Below, piece by piece: positions 1 to 9,535 of a stretch of DNA of 64,000 bases (the first letter of the stretch is position 1; each line of letters begins with the position of its first letter). The notes under the pieces are model-generated. The model saw nothing but the letters and a program-made list of their open reading frames with translations, had not been told where the DNA came from and did not search any database. Position numbers and translations under genes: made by a program. The stretch covers positions 186,001-250,000 of the forward strand of contig NZ_JALGQE010000005.1 of the NCBI RefSeq assembly GCF_022810405.1, written 5' to 3'. Source of the stretch: Rhodococcus sp. ARC_M5. Lineage in GTDB: Bacteria > Actinomycetota > Actinomycetes > Mycobacteriales > Mycobacteriaceae.

Positions 1-142
1 CGGCATCGGCGATGACGCGGGTGGACGTGTTGGTGAAGCCGCGAGTGGTGAAGAGCTCGGCTGCTGCGTCGAGGATTTCGTCGCGAGCGGTGTCTCCTAC
101 CCGCTTCTTCGTGCTCAGCCGTGGTCTGCCTGCGCCGGTCAT
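1..142 (-). CDS. TetR family transcriptional regulator, N-terminal fragment
   Basis: Only the first 47 codons are in the window; the gene runs off the left edge. The product begins MTGAGRPRLSTKKR and continues with DEILDAAAELFTTRGFTNTS, the first helices of a TetR DNA-binding domain, so a one-component repressor is expected. It is divergent from the permease/deiminase/carboxylase operon starting at position 330, with 187 bases between, so control of that operon is the natural guess. The ligand cannot be read from this fragment. Family call is secure from the helix pattern; the regulatory target is inference. Confidence 0.85.
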   Translation of the reverse strand, partial: MTGAGRPRLSTKKRVGDTARDEILDAAAELFTTRGFTNTSTRVIADA

Positions 143-153
143 GACTGCATCTT

Positions 154-169
154 GTCAGGTCGACGTGAC
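154..169. promoter_or_regulatory. Candidate TetR operator
   Basis: GTCAGGTCGACGTGAC is a 16-base palindrome with one mismatched pair, 12 bases upstream of the TetR start. Size and place fit an autoregulatory TetR operator. The assignment is inferred from position and symmetry only. Confidence 0.35.
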
Positions 170-176
170 GGTGAGA

Positions 177-270
177 TTTCTGTCATCTGATCGAAATAGA
201 CGAAACGAGCTTGTTGCACGACGGTCACCGCCCGGGAACGGCGGTGCCGAAAACTATCAACTGACAGAAA
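177..270. promoter_or_regulatory. Structured leader of the guanidine/urea operon
   Basis: The space before the permease holds a 9-base inverted repeat, TTTCTGTCA at 177-185 and TGACAGAAA at 262-270. Inside it is a stem at about 222-249 with a 7-base core, CACCGCC at 226-232 against GGCGGTG at 240-246. It may be a structured 5' leader or two spaced regulator half-sites. I looked for guanidine-I (ykkC) and mini-ykkC signatures and did not recognise either. Confidence 0.3.
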
Positions 271-329
271 CCCGCCTCGGCGATGCAGCGGGCGGTCACT
301 CACCACCCACCTCGCCTGTAGGAGAGAAC

Positions 330-1910
330 ATGAGCTCGACAACATTGCCGGCCCCGGGCGCGGGTTCGGAACCGTCGTCCACCACCGACCATTCGGATCT
401 GGCGGCCCTCGGGTACGACCAGCAGCTGCACCGCAGTCTCGGCAAGTATGCGTCGTTCGCGGCCGGCTTCTCGTTCGTCTCGATCCTGACCACCATTTTC
501 CAGCTCTTCGGCCTCGGCTTCAGCTTCGGTGGCCCGGCCTTCTTCCTCACCTGGCCGCTGGTGTTTCTCGGGCAGTTCATGGTGGCCCTGAACTTCGCCG
601 AACTCGCTGCCCGCTACCCCATCTCGGGCGCGATCTACCACTGGTCGCGGCGCATGGGCGGTGAACTGGTCGGGTGGTTCGCCGGTTGGTTCATGATCAT
701 CGCGCAGATCGTCACCGCTTCCGCCGCGGCCATCGCCCTGCAGGTGGTATTGCCCAGCATCTGGGGTGGATTCCAGCTGATCGGCGAGGACACCGCGCTC
801 ACCTCACCGAGCGGTGCTGCGAATGCCGTTGTGCTGGGCTCGATTCTGCTGGTGCTCACCACCACCATCAACTGCATCGGCGTGAACTGGATGTCGCGCA
901 TCAACAGCATCGGCGTCACCTGCGAGATCGTCGGCGTCATCGCCCTCGTTCTGGTGTTCTTCACCCACGCCGAACGTGGACCGCAGGTCGTCTTCGACAC
1001 CGGAAGTGCCGGAGCCGATCCCGGCTACATCGGTGCCTGGATCGTCTCGGGTCTGATGGCCGCCTACGTCATGGTCGGCTTCGGCTCGGCAGGCGAACTC
1101 GCCGAGGAGACCCGCAATCCCCGACGCGTCGCGCCGCGCACCATCCGCCTGGCCCTGTCCGCATCGGCACTGGGCGGCGGCCTGATGATCGTCGGCGCAC
1201 TCATGGCGGCACCGAGCCTCACCGACGGTCAGCTTGCGACGCAGGGACTTCCGTACGTCATCGACTCGATCCTCACGTCCCCGTGGGGCAAGGTCCTGCT
1301 CGTCGACGTCGCCATCGCCGTGTTCATCTGCACCCTCGCCATCCAGACCGCGGCATCACGGCTGATGTTCTCCATGGCCCGCGACGGGCGACTGCCCGCC
1401 TCGACGGCTCTCGCGAAGGTCAACTCGCGCACCGGAACCCCCATCGCACCCTCGGTCCTCATCGGACTCGCCTGCATCGCGATCCTGGCGGTCAACGTCG
1501 GTAATTCCGCGATCTTCACCACGCTGTCCAGCGTCTGCATCGTGCTGATCTACCTCGCCTACATGATGGTGACCGTCCCGCTGCTGATCCAGCGTCTCAA
1601 GGGCTGGCCGCACGGCGGAGTGCAGCGCTCATCGGGTCGTTCCGCGGGCTCCACTCCTGCGGACGCCGACGGCGAGAAGCTCTTCACTCTCGGCCGACTC
1701 GGCCTGCCCGTCAACATCGCCGCAGTTCTCTACGGCGGACTGATGGTGATCAACCTGTCCTGGCCGCGGGCCGAGATCTTCGATCCCACCGGCGAATTCC
1801 CGCTGCTGCGGTGGGCGGCACCTTTGACCGTCCTCGCCGTGATCGTGGTGGGCATCGCCTGCCTTCCCCACGGCAAAGCCCACCCCAAGCCCGTCACGAT
1901 CGGAGCCTGA
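330..1910 (+). CDS. APC-superfamily amino acid/amine permease
   Basis: A 526-residue integral membrane protein with about 12 hydrophobic segments and the APC-type opening LGKYASFAAGFSFVSILTT, followed by ARYPISGAIYHWSRR and GELAEETRNPRR, typical of the amino acid/choline/GABA permease branch. It probably imports the nitrogen compound broken down by the downstream genes, by proton symport. The start is ATG 330, preceded by AGGAG seven bases upstream; the frame is open further upstream but without a ribosome site. It is first gene of a five-gene operon, six bases before the next gene. Guanidine, a guanidino compound or urea is the likely substrate by context; the sequence alone does not decide. 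Confidence 0.85.
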   Translation: MSSTTLPAPGAGSEPSSTTDHSDLAALGYDQQLHRSLGKYASFAAGFSFVSILTTIFQLFGLGFSFGGPAFFLTWPLVFLGQFMVALNFAELAARYPISGAIYHWSRRMGGELVGWFAGWFMIIAQIVTASAAAIALQVVLPSIWGGFQLIGEDTALTSPSGAANAVVLGSILLVLTTTINCIGVNWMSRINSIGVTCEIVGVIALVLVFFTHAERGPQVVFDTGSAGADPGYIGAWIVSGLMAAYVMVGFGSAGELAEETRNPRRVAPRTIRLALSASALGGGLMIVGALMAAPSLTDGQLATQGLPYVIDSILTSPWGKVLLVDVAIAVFICTLAIQTAASRLMFSMARDGRLPASTALAKVNSRTGTPIAPSVLIGLACIAILAVNVGNSAIFTTLSSVCIVLIYLAYMMVTVPLLIQRLKGWPHGGVQRSSGRSAGSTPADADGEKLFTLGRLGLPVNIAAVLYGGLMVINLSWPRAEIFDPTGEFPLLRWAAPLTVLAVIVVGIACLPHGKAHPKPVTIGA

Positions 1911-1916
1911 ACTCTT

Positions 1917-2699
1917 ATGAGCACAGCAACCACCCATTCGGCCAAGGAACATGCGCGGTCCCAGGCGACCGTCGCACCGGCCCCCACCGCTCCGGAGGGC
2001 ATCTCGGAGCTCACGTGGGCCGAATCGGTTCCCGGTGGCAGCTACACCACCAAGGTCCTCGCTCGCGGAACCCGGCTGCGACTCGTCGACGTCGACGGTG
2101 CCGCCTGCGCCAATGTGCTGCTCTACCGCGCCGACGCCCCATGGGAACGACTCAACACCGCCGACACCGTCAAGGTGCCGTGGCAGGCGTACCTGAGCGC
2201 AGGGCACCCCCTGCTCTCGGACCAGGGCCGCGTGCTGGCCACCATCGTCGCCGACACCTCCGGTCGCCACGACGCACTGTGCGGCACCACGTCCACCGCG
2301 ACCAATGTCGCCAAATACGGAGTCAGCGGACCACATTCGTCGGCCCCGGCAGGGCGTGAACTGTTCACCCTCGCCGCAGCCAAGCACGGACTCGAACCAC
2401 GCGACGTCGCGCCGTCCCTGTCGTTCTTCCACGGCGTCACCGTCGCCGCGGACGGCAGCCTCGTCAGCACCGGCTCGGCCGGACCGGGCCGCTCGGTGGA
2501 CCTGCTCATCCACCTGCCGGTGATCGTGTTGCTGACCAACACCGCTCACCCACTGGACCCGAGGTCCGAGTTCCCCACGACGACCCTCGACGTCCTGGCC
2601 TGGAAGGCACCCGAAGAGCTGCTCACGCTCGACAACACCGAACCGGAATACCAGCGCGCAGTGCAGAACACCGAGAACGCATGGAAGGCAGCGCAGTGA
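1917..2699 (+). CDS. DUF1989 protein, urea carboxylase-associated (UAAP1-type)
   Basis: A 260-residue soluble protein of the DUF1989 family. Members beside urea carboxylases were long called urea-amidolyase-associated proteins; some are now known as subunits of carboxyguanidine deiminase (CgdAB), which turns carboxyguanidine into allophanate and ammonia. Visible family features are SVPGGSYTTKVLARGTRLRL near residue 37 and HDALCGTTS near residue 118. It lies between the permease and the second DUF1989 gene, whose start overlaps its stop. The paired arrangement points to a heterodimer. Whether the true substrate here is carboxyguanidine is inferred from the gene set. Confidence 0.8.
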   Translation: MSTATTHSAKEHARSQATVAPAPTAPEGISELTWAESVPGGSYTTKVLARGTRLRLVDVDGAACANVLLYRADAPWERLNTADTVKVPWQAYLSAGHPLLSDQGRVLATIVADTSGRHDALCGTTSTATNVAKYGVSGPHSSAPAGRELFTLAAAKHGLEPRDVAPSLSFFHGVTVAADGSLVSTGSAGPGRSVDLLIHLPVIVLLTNTAHPLDPRSEFPTTTLDVLAWKAPEELLTLDNTEPEYQRAVQNTENAWKAAQ

Positions 2700-3349
2700 C
2701 CACCAGTGCAGTGACCACCAGAACCCTCGAGACCACGATCGTACGAGACGAGATCGCCCCTGCGTTCGGCCCCTGGTCCGCCGTCGTCGAGGCGGGTGAC
2801 ATCCTGACGATCGTCGACCTGTACGGCAATCAGGCCGTCGACACTCTGCTGTACGGAGCGCACGATCATGCGCTCCGGTACTCCGCCGCTGCGACGGTCA
2901 CCGCGCAACAGAACTTGTTCCTCACCACCGGAACCGTTCTGCGCAGCGATGATTCGACGCCGCTGATGACGATCGTCGAGGACGAGGTCGGCAACCACGA
3001 CACCGTCGGCGGCGCCTGCTCCAAAGAATCGAACACCCTGCGCTACGGCCACCACACGCAGCATCAGCACGCGTGCGTCGAGAACTTCCTCATCGAGGGT
3101 TCCAAGTGGGGTCTCGGCAAGCGAGACCTGGCCCCCAACATCAACTTCTTCATGAACGTCCCCGTCGACGCGGACGGCACCCTCGGCATCGTCGACGGTT
3201 TGTCGGCCCCCGGCAAGAAGCTCTCGCTGCGCGCCGAGATCGACACGCTGGTGCTGGTGTCCAACTGCCCGCAGATCAACAACCCCTGCAACGGGTTCGA
3301 CCCCACCGCAGTGCAGATGATCGTGACGCGAGAGTCGGCAGGGGCATGA
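2696..3349 (+). CDS. DUF1989 protein, urea carboxylase-associated (UAAP2-type)
   Basis: A 217-residue DUF1989 protein, the partner of the preceding gene. GTG 2696 overlaps the upstream stop (GTGA) and has GGAAGG seven bases before it; an in-frame ATG at 2681 is possible but would overlap more. Conserved-looking parts are [39 protein letters not shown] and [17 protein letters not shown], rich in His and Cys that could bind metal. In the carboxyguanidine deiminase model the two DUF1989 proteins act together on the carboxylase product. Its stop overlaps the carboxylase start (ATGA), indicating coupled translation. Confidence 0.8.
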   Translation: MTTSAVTTRTLETTIVRDEIAPAFGPWSAVVEAGDILTIVDLYGNQAVDTLLYGAHDHALRYSAAATVTAQQNLFLTTGTVLRSDDSTPLMTIVEDEVGNHDTVGGACSKESNTLRYGHHTQHQHACVENFLIEGSKWGLGKRDLAPNINFFMNVPVDADGTLGIVDGLSAPGKKLSLRAEIDTLVLVSNCPQINNPCNGFDPTAVQMIVTRESAGA

Positions 3350-5370
3350 ACGCTGTGAACAGTACGGCCGCCAAGATGACCGTGCAACGACCCGGGATGA
3401 TCACCACGGTGCAGGACTGGCCCGGACGCATCGGCTACTGGAAGGTGGGCGTGCCGCCGTCGGGGCCGATGGACGATCTGTCGTTTCGGCTGGGCAACGT
3501 CGCACTCGGCAATCCCGAGGGTGCTCCGGGACTCGAATCCACCATGGCCGGGCCGGCATTGACGTTCGATGCCGACACCTACGTCTGCGTCACCGGTGCT
3601 GCGGTACCGGTACGCCTCGACGGCCGACCGGTCCCGCAGTGGAAACCGGTTCTGGTCCCGGCCGGTGCCACCCTCGATGTCGGCACCACCACCGGCCACG
3701 GGCTACGGGTGTACGTGCTGATCCAGGGCAGCCTCGATGTCGACGACTATCTTGGCAGCGCAGCAACTTTCACGCTCGGCAAGTTCGGCGGGCATCGCGG
3801 CGGCACACTCGGTGAGGGTGATGTCATCGGCCTGGCCGGCCGCTCGGACAACTCCGCTGTGCTCGGACCCATTCCGATGGAACACCTACCGGTACTGACG
3901 TCGAGCTGGGACATCGCCGTCACCGAGGGCCCACACGGCGCACCGGAGTTCTTCACCCGCGACGACATCGACACGCTCTACGCCACCCGCTACGAGGTGC
4001 ACTTCAACTCCGATCGCACCGGAGTCCGCTTGATCGGACCGAAGCCGCAGTGGGCCAGGACCGACGGCGGCGAGGCCGGACTGCACCCGTCGAACATTCA
4101 CGACAACGCCTACAGCGTCGGGGCTTTGGACTTCACCGGTGACACCCCGATCCTGCTCGGACCTGACGGCCCGAGCCTCGGCGGATTCGTCTGCCCCGTC
4201 ACCGTTGTCGCCGCCGAGCGGTGGAAGCTCGGCCAGCTGCGACCGGGGGACACCATCCGCTTCGTTCCGGTGCGAGCCGCAGCCACCGCGCCGCTGGGAT
4301 CACTCGGTCTCGCTCGTCGAGCGTCGCTGCCCGCAGTGTTCTCCGCAGGCGGAGACGGGGACGACGGCGTCATCGCTCGACGCGACGCCGATACGTGCGT
4401 CACCTACCGCCGATCGGGCGACGACAACGTGCTCATCGAGTACGGCGACATGAAGCTCGACCTCACACTGCGTGCCCGGGTACACGCCCTGCACCAGCGG
4501 ATCGAGGGTATCGCGCCCCGGGGCCTGTTGGACCTGACACCTGGCATCCGCTCGTTGCAGGTGAAGGTGAATCCCGATGTGCTGTCGATGGATTCGTTGA
4601 TGGGCCTGCTGTCCGAGGTCGAGGACGACCTTCCCGCGGCCTCGGAACTCGTGGTCCCCAGCCGCCAGGTTCGGCTCCCACTCTCGTGGGACGACCCCTC
4701 GACCCGGGAAGCAATTCAGCGGTACATGCACGGCGTGCGCGCCGACGCCCCGTGGTGCCCCTGGAACATCGAATTCATCCGGCGCATGAACGGACTCGAC
4801 TCCGTGGCAGACGTGTTCGACACCGTCTTCGCTGCCGACTACATGGTGCTCGGGCTCGGTGACGTGTACCTGGGTGCTCCGGTCGCTACGCCACTGGATC
4901 CACGACACCGCCTGGTGACGACCAAGTACAACCCGGCGCGAACCTGGACGCCGGAGAACGCCGTCGGGATCGGCGGGGCGTACCTGTGCATCTACGGCAT
5001 GGAAGGCCCAGGCGGGTATCAGTTCGTGGGTCGAACCACGCAGGTGTGGAACCACAGTGCCGCCTACAGCGGCGGCCCGTTCGAGGAGGGAACCCCGTGG
5101 CTGTTGCGGTTCTTCGACCGAATCTCCTGGTACTCGGTCGAACCCGAGGAGCTGATGGATCTGCGCGCCGATCTGGCCGCAGGCCGCGGCGGTGGAGTGG
5201 AGATCACCGACGGTGAGTTCTCACTCGCCGAGCACGAGACCTTCCTGGACACCAACGCGGACTCCATCGCCGAGTTCCGTGCAACGCAAGCCGTGGCCTT
5301 CGGTGCCGAGCGTGACGCGTGGTCTGCTGCGGGCGAATTCGACAAGAAAGGCAAGATCGATGCTGCCTGA
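3346..5370 (+). CDS. Urea/guanidine carboxylase, carboxyltransferase part only
   Basis: A 674-residue protein matching the carboxyltransferase region of urea amidolyase/urea carboxylase: a KipA-like half ([40 protein letters not shown]) and then a KipI-like half ([20 protein letters not shown]). Full urea carboxylases are about 1200 residues, with an N-terminal biotin carboxylase and a C-terminal biotin carrier. Here the protein starts at the KipA region and ends without any EAMKM-type biotin site. ATG 3346 overlaps the upstream stop, so no hidden N-terminal domain fits. It must borrow a biotinylated subunit encoded elsewhere, or do something different. It overlaps the allophanate hydrolase start by 11 bases. 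Confidence 0.8.
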   Translation: MNAVNSTAAKMTVQRPGMITTVQDWPGRIGYWKVGVPPSGPMDDLSFRLGNVALGNPEGAPGLESTMAGPALTFDADTYVCVTGAAVPVRLDGRPVPQWKPVLVPAGATLDVGTTTGHGLRVYVLIQGSLDVDDYLGSAATFTLGKFGGHRGGTLGEGDVIGLAGRSDNSAVLGPIPMEHLPVLTSSWDIAVTEGPHGAPEFFTRDDIDTLYATRYEVHFNSDRTGVRLIGPKPQWARTDGGEAGLHPSNIHDNAYSVGALDFTGDTPILLGPDGPSLGGFVCPVTVVAAERWKLGQLRPGDTIRFVPVRAAATAPLGSLGLARRASLPAVFSAGGDGDDGVIARRDADTCVTYRRSGDDNVLIEYGDMKLDLTLRARVHALHQRIEGIAPRGLLDLTPGIRSLQVKVNPDVLSMDSLMGLLSEVEDDLPAASELVVPSRQVRLPLSWDDPSTREAIQRYMHGVRADAPWCPWNIEFIRRMNGLDSVADVFDTVFAADYMVLGLGDVYLGAPVATPLDPRHRLVTTKYNPARTWTPENAVGIGGAYLCIYGMEGPGGYQFVGRTTQVWNHSAAYSGGPFEEGTPWLLRFFDRISWYSVEPEELMDLRADLAAGRGGGVEITDGEFSLAEHETFLDTNADSIAEFRATQAVAFGAERDAWSAAGEFDKKGKIDAA

Positions 5371-7093
5371 GGTCCGAGAGCGAGTTCTGCAGGCATACAA
5401 GCGAATCGCCGAGGTGGATCGACCCGAGGTGTGGATCACCCTGCGCGACGAGGACGACGTGCTGGCCGAGGCCGTGTCGCTGGACGAGGCGCTCGCGGCC
5501 GGTGCGGATCTACCGCTCGCCGGTACGCTCGTCGCGGTCAAGGACAACATCGACGTGGCGGGTCTGCCCACCACCGCGGCGTGCCCCGAGTTCGCCTACA
5601 TTCCTACGGAGTCCGCTGTCGCCGTCGAGCGACTGACGAGCCAGGGCGCATTGGTGCTGGGCAAGACCAACTTGGATCAGTTCGCCACCGGATTGGTCGG
5701 CACCCGTAGCCCGTACGGCGCGGTGCGCTGTGCCTGGGACCCGACGTTGGTCTCGGGCGGATCCAGTTCGGGTTCGGCCGTCGCCGTGGCACTGGGCATC
5801 GCGGACATCGGAATCGGAACCGACACAGCGGGATCCGGACGAGTGCCCGCAGCCTTCCACGGAATCGTGGGCATCAAGGCCTCGCTGGGTATCGTGCCGA
5901 ACACCGGCGTCGTGCCCGCGTGCGTCGACTACGACTGCGTCACCGTTCTCGCGCGCGAGCTCGACAGTGCCACTGCAGCGATGAAGGTGATGACCGGGCC
6001 CACCATCACCGATCCACGCAGCCGGGCGTGGCCGGCCGACGTGCGACTGGCCGCGTCACCGGAGCCACGGGTCGCCGTCCCGCGAGGTGAGGATCTGGCG
6101 TCGTTGAGCCCGGCGTACCGTCGGGCATTCGAGGAGACGGTGGCCGGCCTGGCCGAGAAAGGCTTCTCTCACGTCGAGGTCGATATCTCGGAGCTACTCG
6201 ATGCGGCCACACTGCTGTACGACGGAGCGATCGTGGCGCAACGCTATTCGGCCGTCGGGAAGTTCCTCGACACCGAGCCTGCCGGTGCCGACCCCACGGT
6301 CGCTGCGATAGTCCGCTCGGCCGCAGGGCCGTCCGCCCACCGATATGTGGACGATCTCGACACACTCGCGCGAGCGAAGACCACTGCCCGCGCACTTCTG
6401 AGCGACGTCGACGGCCTGCTGTTGCCCACCACCACCGAACATCCCACTATTGCTGCGGTGCAAGCGGATCCGAAGAATATCAATCGACGCCTCGGCACGT
6501 TCACCAACTTCTGCAACCTGCTCGACATGGCTGCGGTGGCCGTTCCCGGTGCCCCGACGCACGACGGCACCCCGTTCGGGGTCATGGTCGTGGTACCGGC
6601 GTTCGAGGATCAGGTCGCGATAGACCTCGCCGCACGACTGAGCGGCACACCGTCACCGACTCTGATCGAGGACGGCATCGAGGCACTGGTCGTCGGTGCG
6701 CATCTGCGCGGCTTTCCGGTGCATCACCAATTGACCGATCGCGGTGCGCGATTCAGTGGTGAGGTGACCACCACGGCGGACTACCGGCTGGTGGATCTGC
6801 ACACCACCCCGCCCAAGCCAGGTCTGGTGCGGCGGGAAGGGGAGGGCGCTCCCATCTCCGGAGAGCTCTACCGCATGTCCGCTGCGGCGCTCGGAACCTT
6901 CCTCGCCGGGCTACCCGCACCGATGGGTCTGGGTCCGGTCGAATTGTCCGACGGTCGCTGGGTCACCGGATTCTGCTGCGCGCACGATGCGGCCGAGAAA
7001 GGAACCGACATCACCGAATTCGGCGGCTGGCGCGCCTACCGCTCACGCGGGCACGGGCCTGCCGCCATCGGTGGCGACACGCACCGCCAGTAG
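5360..7093 (+). CDS. atzF: Allophanate hydrolase
   Basis: A 577-residue amidase-signature enzyme that splits allophanate into ammonia and carbon dioxide, the last step of the urea or guanidine carboxylation route. The catalytic Lys is in [12 protein letters not shown] (near residue 63), [14 protein letters not shown] is the amidase signature (near 135), and [11 protein letters not shown] carries the serine nucleophile. The C-terminal 130 residues form the small extra domain typical of AtzF ([20 protein letters not shown]). ATG 5360 overlaps the carboxylase stop. The 3' end overlaps the convergent LysE gene by 51 bases, which is long but both frames look coding. Confidence 0.92.
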   Translation: MLPEVRERVLQAYKRIAEVDRPEVWITLRDEDDVLAEAVSLDEALAAGADLPLAGTLVAVKDNIDVAGLPTTAACPEFAYIPTESAVAVERLTSQGALVLGKTNLDQFATGLVGTRSPYGAVRCAWDPTLVSGGSSSGSAVAVALGIADIGIGTDTAGSGRVPAAFHGIVGIKASLGIVPNTGVVPACVDYDCVTVLARELDSATAAMKVMTGPTITDPRSRAWPADVRLAASPEPRVAVPRGEDLASLSPAYRRAFEETVAGLAEKGFSHVEVDISELLDAATLLYDGAIVAQRYSAVGKFLDTEPAGADPTVAAIVRSAAGPSAHRYVDDLDTLARAKTTARALLSDVDGLLLPTTTEHPTIAAVQADPKNINRRLGTFTNFCNLLDMAAVAVPGAPTHDGTPFGVMVVVPAFEDQVAIDLAARLSGTPSPTLIEDGIEALVVGAHLRGFPVHHQLTDRGARFSGEVTTTADYRLVDLHTTPPKPGLVRREGEGAPISGELYRMSAAALGTFLAGLPAPMGLGPVELSDGRWVTGFCCAHDAAEKGTDITEFGGWRAYRSRGHGPAAIGGDTHRQ

Positions 7094-7684
7094 CCCGAGC
7101 ACCGTGCCCATGAGGTAGCGCTGCAATTTCAGCCACGTGGGGCGGACGGCCAGGAACTGCGCGATCGATCCGGCCAGCACCACGATCGCCAGGTTGACCG
7201 CCACCGCCACCGCGATCTGCACACTGCCGAGCGTGAATCCCTGCAGCAGAAGGTGACCGGCCGCGGGATCGACGAACTGCGGGATGACCGAGATGTACAT
7301 GATCGCGATCTTCGGGTTCAGCAGGTTGGTCACCAAACCCATGGTGAACAGTCGCCGAGTCGAATCCTGCTGCAGCTCGGTCGGTTCGAATGCCGAGACG
7401 CTCCCGCGCAGCGCCTGCACAGCCAGCCAGGCGAGGTAGGCCGCGCCGGCGAGCTTGACCGCCGTGTAGAGCGCGGGCACGGCGGTGAACACCGCCGCCA
7501 GGCCGAGATTGGTGGCCGTCAGATAGACCAGGAAGCCGAGTGCGACTCCGGCCAGCGACACCGCACCCGCCCGTCGGCCCTGCGAAATGCTGCGCGAGAC
7601 AAGGTAGATCATGTTCGGCCCCGGCGTCAGAACCAACGCGAGAGCCACTGCGAACACACCGAGAACTGCGGAAGACGACACCAT
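7043..7684 (-). CDS. LysE/RhtB family amino acid exporter
   Basis: A 213-residue membrane protein with about six hydrophobic helices. It starts AVALALVLTPGPNMIYLVSR, the signature opening of LysE/RhtB exporters, and has TNLLNPKIAIMY in the middle, also typical. The role is probably efflux of an amino acid or a small analogue; the substrate is not readable. It is transcribed toward the allophanate hydrolase gene and overlaps its 3' end. No own regulator is adjacent. Confidence 0.88.
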   Translation of the reverse strand: MVSSSAVLGVFAVALALVLTPGPNMIYLVSRSISQGRRAGAVSLAGVALGFLVYLTATNLGLAAVFTAVPALYTAVKLAGAAYLAWLAVQALRGSVSAFEPTELQQDSTRRLFTMGLVTNLLNPKIAIMYISVIPQFVDPAAGHLLLQGFTLGSVQIAVAVAVNLAIVVLAGSIAQFLAVRPTWLKLQRYLMGTVLGLLAVRVATDGGRPVPA

Positions 7685-7746
7685 GCGGTCAAGACTTCAC
7701 GTCGACCGGCTCGCCTGAGAAGAGCCAGTTACGGTTTCGTGGTTCC

Positions 7747-8637
7747 CTATCCGGCACGCACGGCAGCGGCGACCGCGTCACCGATCGCTGCCATCCCCGC
7801 CGCCGTGGGGTGCAGCGGCGCAGCAGGATTCTGCGGGACGACGCCCTCGAAGTACCGCTGGTCCGGAGCCACGCACACGTCGTGGCCGACGCTCAGCGCC
7901 TCGGTGTCGACGAATTCCGCACCGTGTTCCTCCGCCTGCGTTCGCAGGGCCTCGTTCATCGCGGTGATGTTGCCCTGGATGTAGTCGGCGTCCTCGGGCA
8001 GCATGGGTTGGGTGGGGAAGCAGCCGCCGTCCGGCAGATAGGTGCCGTAGCCGACCACCAGAATCCGTGCCTCGGGCGCACGTTCGGCCACCGCGTCGAG
8101 CATCGCTCCCCAGCTGGGTGCTCTGTCGGCGATGGCCGTCGCCACGGTATCGACGCCGCCTGCGGTGAAGCGGTCCTTGCAGATGTTGGTGGCCGAGGTG
8201 TCCGCGAACGTCAGGCATTGCACCGCCGTCGAGACGAGCCCGATGTCGTTGCCGCCGATCGTGACGGTCACCAGATCGGTGTCGGGGGTCAGCGCGTCGA
8301 GTTGCACGGGCACCTCACCGCTGGATGTGCTCTGTGGTGTGGCGACGATGTTCTCGGTGACGGCACCCGAGCAGGTCACATCGACGAACGAGCCGGTCGC
8401 CAATTCCTCGGCGAGCACGTGAGGATAGTTGGCGTCGGACTGCTGACATCCCGGAACACCGATCTGGTCGGGGATACGCGGGCCCGATGCGGCCGAGTCA
8501 CCCAGCGCGACGTAGTTCATCGGAACGGACGCCTCCGACGACACAGCAGGCCCTTCCGGTACCGAAGAATCCGACGAACAGCCCGCAAGCAGACCGGCGC
8601 TCACAGCAAGACCGACGAGAATTCCCTGGCTCCTCAC
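7747..8637 (-). CDS. SGNH/GDSL-type hydrolase lipoprotein
   Basis: A 296-residue exported esterase-like protein. The N-terminus is a lipoprotein signal with lipobox LLAGC near residue 20. Block I is NYVALGDSAASG with the serine nucleophile, block III is TIGGNDIG, and the C-terminal DxxH region is in PLHPTAAGM, so all SGNH blocks are present. Six or more cysteines after the lipid site suggest disulfides, as in secreted actinobacterial SGNH lipases. The GTG start at 8637 follows TAGCGT by seven bases, a leaderless-type promoter, overlapping the 12-base palindrome AGCGTCGACGCT (8639-8650). Substrate unknown. Confidence 0.85.
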   Translation of the reverse strand: MRSQGILVGLAVSAGLLAGCSSDSSVPEGPAVSSEASVPMNYVALGDSAASGPRIPDQIGVPGCQQSDANYPHVLAEELATGSFVDVTCSGAVTENIVATPQSTSSGEVPVQLDALTPDTDLVTVTIGGNDIGLVSTAVQCLTFADTSATNICKDRFTAGGVDTVATAIADRAPSWGAMLDAVAERAPEARILVVGYGTYLPDGGCFPTQPMLPEDADYIQGNITAMNEALRTQAEEHGAEFVDTEALSVGHDVCVAPDQRYFEGVVPQNPAAPLHPTAAGMAAIGDAVAAAVRAG

Positions 8638-8717
8638 AGCGTCGACGCTACAGCTGCCGGTAATCTCGACCGGGTTGTCCAGGACACACGGTCCATCGCA
8701 TCGAACAGAGGAATTAC

Positions 8718-8822
8718 ATGATCACCGCGTTCATCAACCAGATCCTCAGTGGCTTCGGCTCCATCTCCGCTGGCAGCAGCGGCTTCGAGCTGGCACCGGG
8801 AACGCTGCCCTTCGGGCTGTAG
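8718..8822 (+). CDS. Short 34-residue peptide gene
   Basis: An ATG at 8718 with AGAGGA five bases upstream opens a 34-codon frame reading MITAFINQILSGFGSIS and ending in LPFGL. The peptide is mildly hydrophobic and rich in Gly and Ser. A strong hairpin begins 22 bases after its stop. Start, ribosome site, stop and hairpin make a compact transcription unit, so I think it is real, but I recognise no family. It is divergent from the SGNH lipoprotein. Codon evidence at this length is weak. Confidence 0.45.
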   Translation: MITAFINQILSGFGSISAGSSGFELAPGTLPFGL

Positions 8823-8843
8823 AGACCACCGAACGCTCACCCT

Positions 8844-8873
8844 CGCGGGGCCGACGATTGCATCGGCCCCGCG
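8844..8873 (+). terminator. Strong hairpin, probable terminator
   Basis: CGCGGGGCCGA at 8844-8854 pairs perfectly with TCGGCCCCGCG at 8863-8873 around an 8-base loop, an 11-bp GC-rich stem. There is no U-tract, as is common for actinobacterial terminators. It closes the short peptide gene ending at 8822. Confidence 0.65.
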
Positions 8874-8889
8874 CGGGTACCCCCGAGTC

Positions 8890-9057
8890 ATGACTACCCA
8901 CGGCAACGACTCGAAGAACGACGACACTGCACCCGACGCCAGGGAGGACGTGACGTCCGATCCGGCCGCGGCAGCGGAGGACAACGACTGGTCGAGCGAA
9001 GGCGGAGCCGTAGAAACCGGCCCCGCGACCGACGACGAGCGAACCGCAGGCAACTAA
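8890..9057 (+). CDS. Small acidic, probably disordered protein
   Basis: A 55-residue frame from ATG 8890 with no hydrophobic core: it is rich in Asp, Glu, Ala, Thr and Ser (for example AREDVTSDPAAAAEDNDWSS). It starts 17 bases after the hairpin at 8844-8873, and its stop overlaps the convergent gene by four bases. No family is recognised. Short acidic proteins like this are common in Rhodococcus and are usually annotated as hypothetical. No clear ribosome site is seen. Confidence 0.45.
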   Translation: MTTHGNDSKNDDTAPDAREDVTSDPAAAAEDNDWSSEGGAVETGPATDDERTAGN

Positions 9058-9296
9058 CCGATCAGACGGCGGGGAGCGGCCCGCACAGTGCGGACATCGC
9101 CGTCGGCGACGATGTGCTCCACCGTCTCACCACGGGTGCGCATCGACTCGTCGACGGCGAAATTCACGCGGGCATCCCCGAGCCAGTCGACGCCGACAAC
9201 GATTCCCACGGTTCCCTTCGGGATTCCACTACGCCACCGAACGTGCCCCAGATTGCGGACCGTGATCACGGTCTCTCCGATCTCGAAGTGCCCCAT
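9054..9296 (-). CDS. Small SH3/KOW-like hypothetical protein
   Basis: An 80-residue soluble protein starting MGHFEIGETVITVRNLGHVR. It contains GIPKGTVGIVVGVDWLGDAR, which resembles the small beta-barrel (KOW/SH3-like, DUF1918-like) pattern in which a pGtxGxV loop is followed by a strand. I do not recognise the exact family. I chose ATG 9296 because a run of nine G lies three bases before it and could serve as ribosome site; a longer in-frame start at 9365 exists upstream of the run. Length changes in the G run would only affect the longer form. Confidence 0.5.
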   Translation of the reverse strand: MGHFEIGETVITVRNLGHVRWRSGIPKGTVGIVVGVDWLGDARVNFAVDESMRTRGETVEHIVADGDVRTVRAAPRRLIG

Positions 9297-9535
9297 ACGC
9301 CCCCCCCCGGCTCGATTCTTACCGACCAGTACACCTCGAGCGAACTCCCTGTTCAAGCGGTACATGCGCGCTTACGACGACCACCGGAGACCACGACACC
9401 GGTCGGCGCGATCACAATTCGGCTATTCGCCCGTTTCACGCCTTCGATTACGACGTCGGGTACTTTTCGATTCCACCATTTGCCGATGCAGCAAGAATAT
9501 TTGCCAGTATTCGATCTGAGTCGGACACTGTCGAC

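Noticed and set aside
143..329. Guanidine riboswitch before the permease operon
   Set aside because: Context suggests one, but I could not find ykkC or mini-ykkC signature sequences; only generic stems are present.
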